Part shown: positions 42,073 through 50,607 of the stretch, one piece after another | Layout of the letters: each line of letters begins with the position of its first letter | How positions within the stretch are numbered: position 1 is the stretch's first letter | Source of the DNA: Agromyces mediolanus | Lineage (GTDB): Bacteria > Actinomycetota > Actinomycetes > Actinomycetales > Microbacteriaceae | Assembly (NCBI RefSeq): GCF_023715325.1 | Contig: NZ_JAMBNX010000002.1 | Coordinates: 1-64,000 of the forward strand | Direction of reading: 5' to 3' | DNA: 64,000 nucleotides | Program-made: the position numbers and the translations under genes | Notes under the pieces: generated by a model | Told to the model about the DNA's origin: nothing | Databases searched by the model: none | What the model saw: only the letters and a program-made list of their open reading frames with translations

Positions 42073-43820
42073 TGACCGGGCCCGGCGCGCAGGCCCCGTC
42101 CGGCCGGCCCGCACTGCCCGGCCGCCCGTGGGTCGCGAGCTACGCGGAGGGCGTCCCCGACGACCTGCCGGCCGCCGAGGGCTCGCTCTACGACCTCATC
42201 CGACACTCCGTCGAGACCTACCCGGAGCATGTCGCCCTCGAGTTCTTCGGTCGGGAGACGACGTACGCGGAGCTCGGCGCGGAGATCGAGCGGGCGGCCG
42301 AGGGGCTGCGCCTGCTCGGCGTGCAGAAGGGCGACCCCGTCGCGATCGTGCTGCCGAACTGCCCGCAGCACATCGTCGCGTTCTACGCCGTGCTCCGGCT
42401 CGGTGGCATCGTGGTCGAGCACAATCCGCTGTACACGCCGCGGGAGCTCCGCCACCAGTTCGAGGACCACGGCGCGCGCGTCGTCATCGCCTGGAACAAG
42501 GTCGTCGACACCCTGCAGGCGTTCCCCGCCGACCTGAAGCTCGCGCACGTCGTCTCGGTCGACCCGACCCGGGCGATGCCGTTCGGCACCCGCCTCGCGC
42601 TCCGGCTCCCGGTCGCGAAGGCGCGCGAGTCCCGGGCCGCACTGACGACGAAGGTGCGCGGCACCGTGCCGTGGCCCGAGCTCGTCTCCGCCGAGCCGAT
42701 CGACCCGCACATCATCGCCCCCGGCGTCGACGACGTCGCGCTCATCCAGTACACGAGCGGCACCACCGGCAGCCCGAAGGGGGCGACGCTCAGCCACGCC
42801 AACCTCATCTCGAACGCCGCCCAATCGCGCAGCTGGGTGCCGGAGATCCCACGCGGCAGCGCCGTCGTCTACGCCGTGCTGCCCATGTTCCACGCCTACG
42901 GGCTGACCCTCTGCCTCACCTTCGCGATGAGCATGGGCGCCCGCCTCGTGCTCTTCCCGAAGTTCGACCCGGACCTCGTGCTGAAGGTCGTGAAGCGCCG
43001 GCCGCCGACGTTCCTGCCGGCCGTGCCGCCGATCTACGAGCGGCTCACGGCCGCTGCGGCGGCCGAGGGCGTGCCGCTCGCCGGCATCCGCATCGCCATC
43101 TCCGGCGCGATGCCGCTCTCCCCGGCCGTCGTCGAACCGTGGGAGGCCGCCACCGGCGGCTACCTGGTCGAGGGCTACGGGCTCTCGGAGTGCTCGCCGG
43201 TGCTCATGGCGAACCCGGTCGCCCCGAACCGCAAGGCCGGCACCGTCGGGCTGCCGTTGCCGGGCACCGAGTGCCGCGTCGTCGACCCGGAGGAGCCGAC
43301 GCGCGACGTCGAGGCCGGCGCCGAGGGCGAGCTCGTCGTGCGCGGCCCGCAGGTCTTCTCCGGCTACTGGAAGAAGCCCGACGAGACCGCCGCGGTCTTC
43401 GCCGACGACCCGGAGGGCGGCGCGCCGTGGTTCCGCACGGGCGACATCGTCTCGATCGACGACGAGGGCTTCGTGCGGATCGTCGACCGCATCAAGGAGC
43501 TCATCATCACGGGCGGCTTCAACGTGGCCCCGAGCGAGGTGGAGGAGGCGGTGCGCGCGCACCCCTCGGTCGTCGACGTCGCGGTCGTCGGGATGCCGGA
43601 CGCCCACTCGGGCGAGCAGGTCGTCGCCGTCGTCGTGCTGAAGCCGGGTCAGCAGCTCGACGAGGCCGGCATCCGCCAGGCAGCTCGCGACCAGCTGACC
43701 CCGTACAAGGTGCCCAAGCGCGTCGTCGCCGTCGACGAGCTGCCGCGCTCCCTCATCGGCAAGGTGGTCCGGCGCGAGGTGCGCACCCGCCTCATCAACG
43801 CCGAGGCCGGCCAGGGCTGA
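42072..43820 (+). CDS. Long-chain acyl-CoA synthetase (AMP-forming)
   Basis: 582-residue ANL-superfamily adenylating enzyme, FadD type. AMP-binding P-loop YTSGTTGSPKGATLSH near 227-242, GYGLSECSPV, the YWKKPDETAAVF and WFRTGDIVSIDDEGFVRIVDRIKELIITGGFNVAPSEVE hinge region, and the C-terminal catalytic Lys in RSLIGKVVRRE. It probably activates fatty acids as CoA thioesters for degradation or lipid remodelling. Translationally coupled to prs. Confidence 0.9.
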   Translation: MTGPGAQAPSGRPALPGRPWVASYAEGVPDDLPAAEGSLYDLIRHSVETYPEHVALEFFGRETTYAELGAEIERAAEGLRLLGVQKGDPVAIVLPNCPQHIVAFYAVLRLGGIVVEHNPLYTPRELRHQFEDHGARVVIAWNKVVDTLQAFPADLKLAHVVSVDPTRAMPFGTRLALRLPVAKARESRAALTTKVRGTVPWPELVSAEPIDPHIIAPGVDDVALIQYTSGTTGSPKGATLSHANLISNAAQSRSWVPEIPRGSAVVYAVLPMFHAYGLTLCLTFAMSMGARLVLFPKFDPDLVLKVVKRRPPTFLPAVPPIYERLTAAAAAEGVPLAGIRIAISGAMPLSPAVVEPWEAATGGYLVEGYGLSECSPVLMANPVAPNRKAGTVGLPLPGTECRVVDPEEPTRDVEAGAEGELVVRGPQVFSGYWKKPDETAAVFADDPEGGAPWFRTGDIVSIDDEGFVRIVDRIKELIITGGFNVAPSEVEEAVRAHPSVVDVAVVGMPDAHSGEQVVAVVVLKPGQQLDEAGIRQAARDQLTPYKVPKRVVAVDELPRSLIGKVVRREVRTRLINAEAGQG

Positions 43821-43848
43821 CGCGGGCGAGCGCGCCGGGGGTGAGCTG

Positions 43849-44352
43849 ATGGGGTTCCTGAACGGGGAGACCAGGGCGGCCCTCGACGCGCTCGCCGCGC
43901 TCGACGGTGGGACCGCGCAGAGCGGACGAACGGATGCCTCGCCGCCCCTCGAACGGGTGCGCGCCGTTCGGCGGGCGCTCCGTGCGCTCGAGGCCGAGCC
44001 GGCCCTGCTGGCGGCAGTGCGGGAGGCCCGCGACGACGGCGTCGACTGGTCGCAGCTCGCCGAGGCCGCCGGGCTCAGCGAGGGAGCGGCGAAGCAGCGC
44101 TGGGCGGGCGACGACGCCGAGATCGCCGATCGACGCGAGGCGAGCCGCAGACGCAAGCGCGCCCGGCCGTCGAGCCGGCCGACCGAACTGCCGGGACTCT
44201 CCGTGGCCGAGGCGGCGGCGAAGCTCGGCGTGACGCCGCAGGCGATCTACCTCCGCGTCAGCCGCGGGCAGCTCGAGGCGCGGACGGTGGAGCTGCCGGA
44301 CGGGCGGAAGTACAAACGCGTGTTCCCCGACGGCGACGCGCCGGAGGTCTGA
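43849..44352 (+). CDS. Putative DNA-binding protein with two HTH segments
   Basis: 167-residue protein not assigned to a named family. A first helix-turn-helix-like segment (about 62-85: DGVDWSQLAEAAGLSEGAAKQRWAG) resembles sigma-region-4/GcrA-type motifs; a basic linker RREASRRRKRARPSSR follows; a second, MerR/excisionase-like HTH is at about 120-148 (LSVAEAAAKLGVTPQAIYLRVSRGQLEA). Two DNA-reading modules joined by a basic hinge suggest a nucleoid-associated or regulatory role. It follows the acyl-CoA ligase by 28 nt with GGTGAG as RBS. Confidence 0.75.
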   Translation: MGFLNGETRAALDALAALDGGTAQSGRTDASPPLERVRAVRRALRALEAEPALLAAVREARDDGVDWSQLAEAAGLSEGAAKQRWAGDDAEIADRREASRRRKRARPSSRPTELPGLSVAEAAAKLGVTPQAIYLRVSRGQLEARTVELPDGRKYKRVFPDGDAPEV

Positions 44353-44370
44353 GGGCACCGGCGCCCTCGC

Positions 44371-44814
44371 TCAGGCGGGCACCTCGTCCGGGCCGAGCAC
44401 GCGGGGCGGCGCGCCCGGCAGGAGACCGAGGTTCGCGACCGCGCGCGGTTCGCCCGAGGCATCCGCGTAGCAGATCCAGCCCGGCCCACCCGGGCCGAAG
44501 AGCTCGAGCGCGACGTGCGATCCGACGGCATCCCGATCGAAGCCCGAGACGATGACCGCGCAGCTGCGCGCCGCGCTGGACTGCGCCACGGAGACGGTCG
44601 ACAGCACCACGGGGGCGAGCATCGCGACGAGCGCGACGATGACGGTGACGCGGATGACCCGGCGGCGGCGATCCCAGCGGGTGGGGCCCTCGGGCGGGGG
44701 ACCGTCGTCGGCGAAGGCGAGTTCGGCCGGCACCTCGTCCCAATCGCGCGGGCCGCGGGGACCGGGCTCGCCCGGCTCGGCCGGGTGGCGTGGTTCGAGG
44801 TCGCGCGGTGCCAT
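44371..44814 (-). CDS. Single-pass membrane protein of unknown function
   Basis: 147-residue protein: a Pro/Glu/Arg-rich cytosolic N-terminus (about 1-50), one membrane helix (about 53-75, VIRVTVIVALVAMLAPVVLSTVSVA), and an extracytoplasmic domain with two cysteines (SCAVIVSGFDRDAVGSHVALELFG and GWICYADASG), which may form a disulfide. ATG at 44814 is 7 nt after GAGACT. No family recognised. Convergent with the HTH gene, 18-nt gap. Confidence 0.7.
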   Translation of the reverse strand: MAPRDLEPRHPAEPGEPGPRGPRDWDEVPAELAFADDGPPPEGPTRWDRRRRVIRVTVIVALVAMLAPVVLSTVSVAQSSAARSCAVIVSGFDRDAVGSHVALELFGPGGPGWICYADASGEPRAVANLGLLPGAPPRVLGPDEVPA

Positions 44815-44873
44815 GGGGTCCAGTCTCGCATCCGCGGCTGGGAGCCGGGCCCGGCGGAGCAAAGCCGGACGCG

Positions 44874-45015
44874 GCGGCCGGTGGTTCGGCGGCCGGTGGT
44901 TCAGTGTCGGTGGCTCAGCGGCCGGTGGTTCGGCGGCTGGTGGCTCGGCGGCTGGTGGTTCGTCGGCCGGTGGCTCGGCGGCCGGTGGCTCAGCGGCCGG
45001 TGGCTCAGCGGCCGG
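44874..45015. repeat. 15-nt tandem array growing from a gene end
   Basis: About 9.5 units of GCGGCCGGTGG(C/T)TC(A/G), one of them 14 nt long. The rightmost unit is the last codons and stop (45005-45007) of the DUF202 gene; identical-phase copies of the stop recur at 44990-44992 and 44915-44917, both in frame. Divergence increases away from the gene. It fills most of the 190-nt gap to the membrane-protein start. Confidence 0.95.
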
Positions 45016-45319
45016 CGAACACCGAGGCGATGCCCACCCCCGCCGCGGCGAGCGTCGCCGCCGAGACCGCGAGCATGAGCCACGGAGCCGGCGCGTAGCG
45101 GCCCGTGCTGAGCTCCCGACGGCGGATGCCGCCGACCGCGCCGACCGCGCCCGCGACGAAGAACAGCACCGCGCCGGTCACGACGAGCCACGGCTCGCCC
45201 TCGACGAGTCCGGTGCGGAGCGCGAGGAGTGCGTTCACCGCCACCACGAGCGCGGTCCGCGTCCACGACAGCGCGGTGCGCTCCGGCTGCAGCCCGGGGT
45301 CGCGGATGACGGTGCTCAC
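45005..45319 (-). CDS. DUF202 membrane protein (second of pair)
   Basis: 104-residue three-helix membrane protein. The DUF202 signature is DPGLQPERTALSWTRTALVV at the start, followed by helices at about 20-38, 44-64 and 78-99. Its function is unknown. GTG/ATG region: ATG at 45317 lies within the overlap with the upstream DUF202 gene (4 nt), so the two proteins are coupled and may form a heteromer. Its stop codon is inside the 15-nt array. Confidence 0.88.
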   Translation of the reverse strand: MSTVIRDPGLQPERTALSWTRTALVVAVNALLALRTGLVEGEPWLVVTGAVLFFVAGAVGAVGGIRRRELSTGRYAPAPWLMLAVSAATLAAAGVGIASVFAGR

Positions 45320-45669
45320 GGCAGGATCAGGAACACCGTGAGCACGACGGAGGTGACCAGGCAGACCCCCGCGAGCACCGGCAGCGACCAGCTGAACCGC
45401 AGCGGGCGATCGTGTCGCATCGCGATCTCGTTGCTGCGCCAGCGGACGTAGGAGAGCAGGCCGAGCCCGGCCGCGGCGACGCCGAGGCCGACCGAGAGCA
45501 CCGTGACGACGGCCCGCGGCCCGATGCCCGCGGCGAACTCGTGCAGCAGCACGCCGCCGGCGATGAGGGCGAGCGCGGTGCGGATCCAGGCGAGGAAGGT
45601 GCGCTCGTTCGCGAGGGAGAAGCGGTAGTCGGGGTCCTGCCCCTCCTGCTTCCAGCGGGGTTCCGGCAT
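45316..45669 (-). CDS. yidH: YidH-type DUF202 membrane protein
   Basis: 117-residue three-helix protein: PDYRFSLANERTFLAWIRTALALIAGGVLLHEF is the YidH version of DUF202, with the conserved NERTFLAWIRT motif at about 21-31. Helices at about 30-46, 54-72 and 92-113. GGAGG precedes the ATG at 45669. First gene of the DUF202 pair; function unknown. Confidence 0.88.
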   Translation of the reverse strand: MPEPRWKQEGQDPDYRFSLANERTFLAWIRTALALIAGGVLLHEFAAGIGPRAVVTVLSVGLGVAAAGLGLLSYVRWRSNEIAMRHDRPLRFSWSLPVLAGVCLVTSVVLTVFLILP

Positions 45670-45769
45670 GGCGGCCTCCTCGGCGGTGTCTGCGGTGTGC
45701 GTCGCGGGTCGTCGCGAGCCTAACGGCCGCGAGCCCGGCCCGCGTGCAGCGGGGCCGGGCTCGGCGGGT

Positions 45770-45869
45770 GAGCGGCCGATCGGGCGAGCGGCGCTCGGGT
45801 GATCAGTGCTCGGGCGAGCGGCGCTCGGGCGAGCAGTGCTCGGGCGATCGGCGCTCGTACGATCAGTGG
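45770..45869. repeat. 15-nt tandem array at the gnd 3' end
   Basis: About 6.5 units alternating CGAGCGGCGCTCGGG and CGATCAGTGCTCGGG types. The rightmost unit contains the gnd stop (45863-45865), and a second TGA is restored in frame at 45803-45805, 60 nt downstream. The GCGCTC/GAGCGG units are self-complementary, so the transcript could fold into hairpins that also serve as terminator. Confidence 0.93.
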
Positions 45870-47320
45870 GACGAGGGGGTCGTCTCGATCTCGCTGCGGT
45901 CGCCCGACCAGAGGGTGTGGAAGACGCCCGGCTTGTCGACGCGCTGGTAGGTGTGCGCGCCGAAGAAGTCGCGCTGGCCCTGCACGAGGGCGGCCGGGAG
46001 GCGCTCGGCCCGGAGTCCGTCGTAGTACGCGAGCGAGGAGGAGAACGCCGGAGCCGGGATGCCCGCCTCGGCCGCCGCGACGACGACGCGTCGCCACGCC
46101 TGCTGGGCGCCCGCGACCGCGTCGCGGAAGTAGGGGGCGACGACGAGGGCGAGCAGTTCGGGATCCTCGGCGTAGGCGTCGGCGATGCGGTTCAGGAAGC
46201 GGGCGCGGATGATGCAGCCGGCGCGCCAGATGCGGGCGATGTCGCCCTTCTTCACGTCCCAGCCGAACTGGGCGGCGCCCGCGATGATCTCGTCGAAGCC
46301 CTGCGAGTAGGCGATGATCTTCGACGCGTAGAGGGCCTGCCGCACGTCCTCGATGAAGGCGTCGGCGTCGGCGACGGCCCAGTCGCCGTCGGGGCCGGCC
46401 AGGGTCGCGGCCGCTTCGCGCTGCGCGCGCTGGGAGGAGAGGCTGCGGGCGAAGACGGCCTCGGCGATGCCGGAGACGGGGACGCCGAGGTCGAGCGCGT
46501 TCTGCACCGTCCAGGCGCCGGTGCCCTTCGCCCCCGCCGAGTCGAGGATGACGTCGACGAGCGGCGCGCCGGTGTCGGCGTCGACCTGGCGCAGCACCTC
46601 GGCGGTGATCTCGATGAGGTAGCTCTCGAGCTCGCCCGTGTTCCACTCGGCGAAGATGTCGGCGATCTCCGCCGGCGACTTGCCGGTGCCCTGACGGATG
46701 AGGTCGTACGCCTCGGCGATGAGCTGCATGTCGGCGTACTCGATGCCGTTGTGCACCATCTTCACGAAGTGGCCCGCGCCGTCGGTGCCGACGTGGGTGA
46801 CGCAGGGGGCGCCGTCCTCCGGGGCGCGGGCGGCGATCGTCTCGAGGATCGGGCCGAGCGTCTCGTACGACTCGGCGGTGCCGCCGGGCATGATCGAGGG
46901 GCCGTTCAGCGCGCCCTCCTCGCCGCCGGAGATGCCGGTGCCGACGAAGTGGATGCCGCTCGGGCTGATCTCGGCCTCACGGCGGATGGTGTCGTGGAAG
47001 TTGGCGTTGCCGCCGTCGACGATGATGTCGCCCGGCTCGAAGCGGCTCACGAGCTCGGAGATGACGGCGTCGGTGCCGCGGCCGGCCTGCACCATGATGA
47101 TCGCGGTGCGCGGCGTCGCGAGCGAGGCGACGAATTCGTCGTAGCTCTCGGCGGCGACGAACCCCGCCTCCGGGTGCTCGGTCACGAGGGTGCGCGTGCG
47201 CTCGGGGGAGCGGTTGAACACCGCGACGGTGTTGCCCTCCCTGCTGGCCAGGTTGCGAGCCAGGTTCGAACCCATGACGGCGAGTCCGACGACTCCGATG
47301 TTCGCGACGGCTTCAGGCAA
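45863..47320 (-). CDS. gnd: 6-phosphogluconate dehydrogenase, decarboxylating
   Basis: 485-residue NADP-dependent enzyme converting 6-phosphogluconate to ribulose 5-phosphate. NADP fold IGVVGLAVMGSNLARNLA with FNRSPERT, the active-site GTGISGGEEGALNGPSIMPGG and FVKMVHNGIEYADMQLIAEAYDL, and the C-terminal YHTLWSGDRSEI-like FHTLWSGDRSEIETT are present. TTG at 47320 is taken as start because GAGGAG lies 6 nt before it. It is divergent from gntK across a shared regulatory region, so gluconate catabolism and the oxidative pentose phosphate step are likely co-controlled. Confidence 0.95.
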   Translation of the reverse strand: MPEAVANIGVVGLAVMGSNLARNLASREGNTVAVFNRSPERTRTLVTEHPEAGFVAAESYDEFVASLATPRTAIIMVQAGRGTDAVISELVSRFEPGDIIVDGGNANFHDTIRREAEISPSGIHFVGTGISGGEEGALNGPSIMPGGTAESYETLGPILETIAARAPEDGAPCVTHVGTDGAGHFVKMVHNGIEYADMQLIAEAYDLIRQGTGKSPAEIADIFAEWNTGELESYLIEITAEVLRQVDADTGAPLVDVILDSAGAKGTGAWTVQNALDLGVPVSGIAEAVFARSLSSQRAQREAAATLAGPDGDWAVADADAFIEDVRQALYASKIIAYSQGFDEIIAGAAQFGWDVKKGDIARIWRAGCIIRARFLNRIADAYAEDPELLALVVAPYFRDAVAGAQQAWRRVVVAAAEAGIPAPAFSSSLAYYDGLRAERLPAALVQGQRDFFGAHTYQRVDKPGVFHTLWSGDRSEIETTPSSH

Positions 47321-47426
47321 GGCATTCTCCTCGGAACGGGAACGTGGGGTCTTCTCAGCGTAGTGCGCGGCGGAGCGCGGGTGCGCGCGCGGTCTCCCGC
47401 CGCCGCTGTGGTACCGTATCGGAAAT

Positions 47427-47471
47427 AAATCTGATTTGTTGCGCTTACACGCGTGTTGAATCAGATGTAAT
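47427..47471. promoter_or_regulatory. Operator/promoter region of the gnd-gntK divergon
   Basis: ATCTGATT (47429-47436) and AATCAGAT (47459-47466) form 8-bp inverted arms 22 bp apart; between them is the palindrome ACACGCGTGT (47447-47456). AAATC-T-GATTT at 47427-47437 is a separate 11-bp palindrome. TGTAAT at 47466-47471 is a good -10 for gntK, with TTACAC 15 nt before it. The AT-rich block stands out from its surroundings. The FadR-type regulator encoded at 49.6-50.3 kb is the natural candidate to bind here. Confidence 0.75.
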
Positions 47472-47491
47472 GGGGCGTCTGAGGAGTGCGC

Positions 47492-48016
47492 ATGACCGCG
47501 AAGCTGCGAACCCCGCTCATCGTGATGGGCGTGTCCGGGTCGGGTAAGTCGACCATCGGCGAGGCGCTCTCCCGCGCCTTCGGCGTCCCGTTCGTCGACG
47601 GCGACGACCTGCACCCGAGCGCCAACAAGCGCAAGATGGCGGCGGGTCAGCCGCTCGACGACGAAGACCGTGCGCCCTGGCTCGAGATCATCGCCTTCCG
47701 CATCGGTGCAGAACTGGCCGGGGGGACGCCGATCGTCGTCGCCTGCTCCGCCCTGCGCCGCCGCTACCGCGACCAGCTCGTCGCCCACGCACCCGAGACG
47801 GTCTTCGTGCACCTCGTCGGCGGCGCCGAGCTCATCACCGAACGTCAGCACGGCCGCGTGCACGAGTACATGCCGGTGAGCCTGCTCGCCTCGCAGTTCG
47901 AGGCGCTCGAACCCCTCGGCGACGGTGAGCGCGGCATCGAGATCGACGTGCGGCGCTCCCCGGCGCAGATCGTCGACGACGTCCGCGCCGCGCTCGACGC
48001 GCTCCCGCAGGCCTGA
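47492..48016 (+). CDS. gntK: Gluconokinase
   Basis: 174-residue P-loop kinase phosphorylating gluconate to 6-phosphogluconate. Walker A GVSGSGKST at 13-21, then FVDGDDLHPSANKRKMAAGQPLDDEDRAPWL, CSALRRRYRDQL and HVHL-like VFVHLVGG, all typical of GntK. ATG at 47492 is preferred over GTG at 47486, since GAGGAG lies 5 nt before the ATG. Next to gntP (133-nt gap filled by repeats). Confidence 0.94.
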   Translation: MTAKLRTPLIVMGVSGSGKSTIGEALSRAFGVPFVDGDDLHPSANKRKMAAGQPLDDEDRAPWLEIIAFRIGAELAGGTPIVVACSALRRRYRDQLVAHAPETVFVHLVGGAELITERQHGRVHEYMPVSLLASQFEALEPLGDGERGIEIDVRRSPAQIVDDVRAALDALPQA

Positions 48017-48092
48017 CGCCCCGCAGGCCCGACGCCCCGCAGGCCCGACGCCCCGCAGGCCCGACGCCCCGCAGACCCGACGCCCCGCAGCC
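48007..48092. repeat. 16-nt tandem array at the gntK 3' end
   Basis: Five 16-nt units GCAGGCCCGACGCCCC plus a partial. The first unit contains the gntK stop (TGA 48014-48016); later units read CGA at that place, so the stop is not preserved. A short CCCA-rich run (48108-48127) follows before gntP. Confidence 0.95.
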
Positions 48093-48149
48093 GACCGCCC
48101 GATCCCCGCACCCACCCACCCACCCACCGATCCGAATCGAAGGACGACG

Positions 48150-49553
48150 ATGACCGATCTCGAACTCAACTGGACGCTCGGCACCCCCGGGCTCCTCGGC
48201 ATCGCGGTCGCGGCGATCGCGGTGCTGCTCCTCCTGATCATGAAGTTCCGCATCCACGCGTTCATCGCGCTCGTGCTCGTGAGCGTGCTGACCGCGATCG
48301 CGACGGGCGTGCCCGCCGGGCAGCTCGTGCCGACGCTGCTGTCGGGCTTCGGCGGCACGCTCGCGAGCGTCGCCCTGCTCGTCGGCCTCGGCGCCATGCT
48401 CGGCCGCATGCTGGAGGTCTCCGGCGGCGCCGACGTGCTCACGAACGCGCTCATCCGGCGCTTCGGCGAGAAGCGCGCGCCGCTCGCGCTCTCGGTGGCG
48501 TCGCTCATGTTCGGCTTCCCGATCTTCTTCGACGCGGGACTCGTCGTGATGCTGCCGATCATCTTCACGGTGGCCCGGCGCCTCGGTGGGTCGCTCCTCT
48601 TCTACGCCTTCCCCGCCGCGATCGCGTTCTCGGTCATGCACATCTTCGTGCCGCCGCACCCCGGGCCGGTCGCGGCGACGGGACTCCTCGGCGCCGACGT
48701 GGGCTTGGTGCTCGTGCTGGGCCTCGTGATCGCGATCCCCACCTGGTACGTCGTCGGCGCCCTCTTCGGCCGCGTGCTCGGGCGCCGCTTCGATCTGCCC
48801 GTGCCCGAGCTCCTCGACGCCGTGCAGGGGTCCAGCGAGACCGAGTTCCGTTCGGCGCCGAAGCTGCGCACCATCGTCTTCCTGCTGCTCCTGCCGCTCG
48901 TACTCATCTTCCTGAACACGGGCCTCAACATGGCGGCCACCGCCGGGCTCGTCTCCCTCGAGGACGGCTGGGTGCAGGCGCTCCGCCTCCTCGGCGAGAC
49001 GCCCATCGCGCTGCTCATCACCGTGTTCTTCGCGATGTGGCTGCTCGGGTGGCGCCAGCGCAAGCCCGCGAGCCTCGTCGAGACCGTCGTCGACTCGGCG
49101 CTCGGCCCGGTGTGCTCGATCATCCTCATCACCGGCGCCGGCGGGATGTTCGGCGGCGTGCTCCGGGCGAGCGGCATCGGCGACGCCATCGCCGACTCGC
49201 TCGACGCCATCGGCCTGCCGGTCATCGTCGCCGGCTTCGTGATCGCCGCCGTGGTGCGCCTCGCCCAGGGCTCGGCGACCGTGGCGCTCACGACCGCGGC
49301 GGCCCTCGTGCAGCCGGTCGTGCTCGGCAATCCCGACTTCAACCCGGTCGAGCTCGCCGCGATCGTGCTGAGCCTCGCCGCGGGCTCGGTGTTCGCGGGC
49401 CACGTGAACGACTCCGGCTTCTGGCTCGTGAGCCGGTTCTTCGGCATGGACACGAAGACGACGCTGAAGACCTGGACGGTCGGCCAGGCGCTCGTGGGCA
49501 CCATGGGCTTCGTGCTGGCCCTCGGCATCTTCCTCCTCGCCGGGGCGTTCTGA
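48150..49553 (+). CDS. gntP: Gluconate:H+ symporter
   Basis: 467-residue GntP-family permease with 12-14 hydrophobic segments. Hallmarks: FGGTLASVALLVGLGAMLGRMLEVSGGADVL, GFPIFFDAGLVVMLPI near 130, HIFVPPHPGPVAATGLLGADVG, and late VRLAQGSATVALTTAAALVQP and AGSVFAGHVNDSGFWLVSRFFGM. GAAGGACGACG precedes the ATG. It imports gluconate for GntK; Gnd then completes entry into the pentose phosphate pathway. Confidence 0.94.
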   Translation: MTDLELNWTLGTPGLLGIAVAAIAVLLLLIMKFRIHAFIALVLVSVLTAIATGVPAGQLVPTLLSGFGGTLASVALLVGLGAMLGRMLEVSGGADVLTNALIRRFGEKRAPLALSVASLMFGFPIFFDAGLVVMLPIIFTVARRLGGSLLFYAFPAAIAFSVMHIFVPPHPGPVAATGLLGADVGLVLVLGLVIAIPTWYVVGALFGRVLGRRFDLPVPELLDAVQGSSETEFRSAPKLRTIVFLLLLPLVLIFLNTGLNMAATAGLVSLEDGWVQALRLLGETPIALLITVFFAMWLLGWRQRKPASLVETVVDSALGPVCSIILITGAGGMFGGVLRASGIGDAIADSLDAIGLPVIVAGFVIAAVVRLAQGSATVALTTAAALVQPVVLGNPDFNPVELAAIVLSLAAGSVFAGHVNDSGFWLVSRFFGMDTKTTLKTWTVGQALVGTMGFVLALGIFLLAGAF

Positions 49554-49585
49554 CGCCCGCGGCCGGCGGGCAGGCGAGGGGCCGC

Positions 49586-50302
49586 TCAGCCGGGGAAGGC
49601 GCGCGGCTCGTCGCGCCAGACCGGCTCGACCTCGGCGACGGTGCGACGCATGATGCGGTCCATCGCGTCTCTGGCCGCCTCGGGGCGGCGGCCGAGCACG
49701 GCGTCGGCCACGTCGAGGTGGAGCTGCAGGGCCTCCTCGTGCGGCTGCGCCGGCATGAGTCCGTAGTGGGTGCGCCCGCGCAGCACCTCGGCGATGACGC
49801 CCTGGAGACGGGCGAACATCTCGTTGCCCGAGGCGGCGAGCACCAGGGCGTGGAAGCGGATGTCGAGCTCGAGGAACTCCTCGAGGCGCCCCGCCCGGCC
49901 GACCGCCCGCATCCGGCCGGCGATCGCGATCAGTTCGGCGGCGGCGTCGTCGCTGCCGTGCACCGCGGCGAGCTCGGCGGCCGCCGGCTCGACCGCCGAG
50001 CGCAGCTCGGTGAGCGAGCGCAGCTGGGCGCCCTTCCCGGACGACGCGAGGCGCCAGCGGATGACCGAGGCGTCGAACACGTTCCAGGAGGAGGCGGGAA
50101 GCACCCGGATGCCGAGCCGCTTCACGCTCTCGACGAGCCCGAGCGAGGCCAGCACGCGCACCGCCTCCCGCACGACGGAGCGCGAGACGCCGAGCTCGGT
50201 CTCGAGCGAGGCGGCGAGCAGCGTGGCGCCGGCCGGCAGCTTGCCGTCGACGATCCGCCGGCCGAGCGTGTCGACGGCGAGGTCGTGCAGGCGGGAGCTC
50301 AT
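49586..50302 (-). CDS. FadR-subfamily GntR regulator (FCD domain)
   Basis: 238-residue regulator: winged helix at about 5-72 (LAVDTLGRRIVDGKLPAGATL, ETELGVSRSVVREAVRVLASLGLVES) and an FCD ligand domain at about 95-220 with the metal-binding D/H residues in FLELDIRFHALVLAASGN and LHLDVADAVL. FCD members often bind sugar acids; here the ligand is probably gluconate or 6-phosphogluconate. TATCCT (50314-50309) is 6 nt before the ATG, so the mRNA is probably leaderless. Convergent with gntP (32-nt gap). Confidence 0.9.
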   Translation of the reverse strand: MSSRLHDLAVDTLGRRIVDGKLPAGATLLAASLETELGVSRSVVREAVRVLASLGLVESVKRLGIRVLPASSWNVFDASVIRWRLASSGKGAQLRSLTELRSAVEPAAAELAAVHGSDDAAAELIAIAGRMRAVGRAGRLEEFLELDIRFHALVLAASGNEMFARLQGVIAEVLRGRTHYGLMPAQPHEEALQLHLDVADAVLGRRPEAARDAMDRIMRRTVAEVEPVWRDEPRAFPG

Positions 50303-50388
50303 GGGTCGAGGATAGCGAGCCGCCGCCCGGGGATGGCGCCCCGATCACGCCGGAATTCCGCCCGGTCGGCGGCGGCCGCGCGATCGGG

Positions 50389-50607
50389 TAGACTGGGCCA
50401 CTGAACTTCGGCGAGGGAGGCCGCGGGCGGGCGCGAGTCGGCTCGAGGCATCCGTGATCGACGCGGTCGAATGCGACTCACGGCGATTCCTCACGCGCAC
50501 CCCTCCGGTGCCGCGCGTTCGAGTTGAAGAGAACAGACACCAGATCTGGGCCGGCAGAGTGCACCACCCCGGAGCGCAGCAGCGTGGGCCCCGCAAGGAG
50601 AACCATC
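50389..50607 (+). promoter_or_regulatory. rplY promoter and long leader
   Basis: TAGACT at 50389-50394 is a convincing -10; transcription would start near 50401 and give a ~205-nt leader before rplY, much longer than at neighbouring genes. The leader contains a GCACC-CCTCC-GGTGC hairpin (50497-50511) and several other GC-rich complementary stretches, but no long ORF with normal codon use. A structured autoregulatory leader bound by L25 is possible; nothing known was recognised. This is most of the 305-nt gap 50303-50607. Confidence 0.5.
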
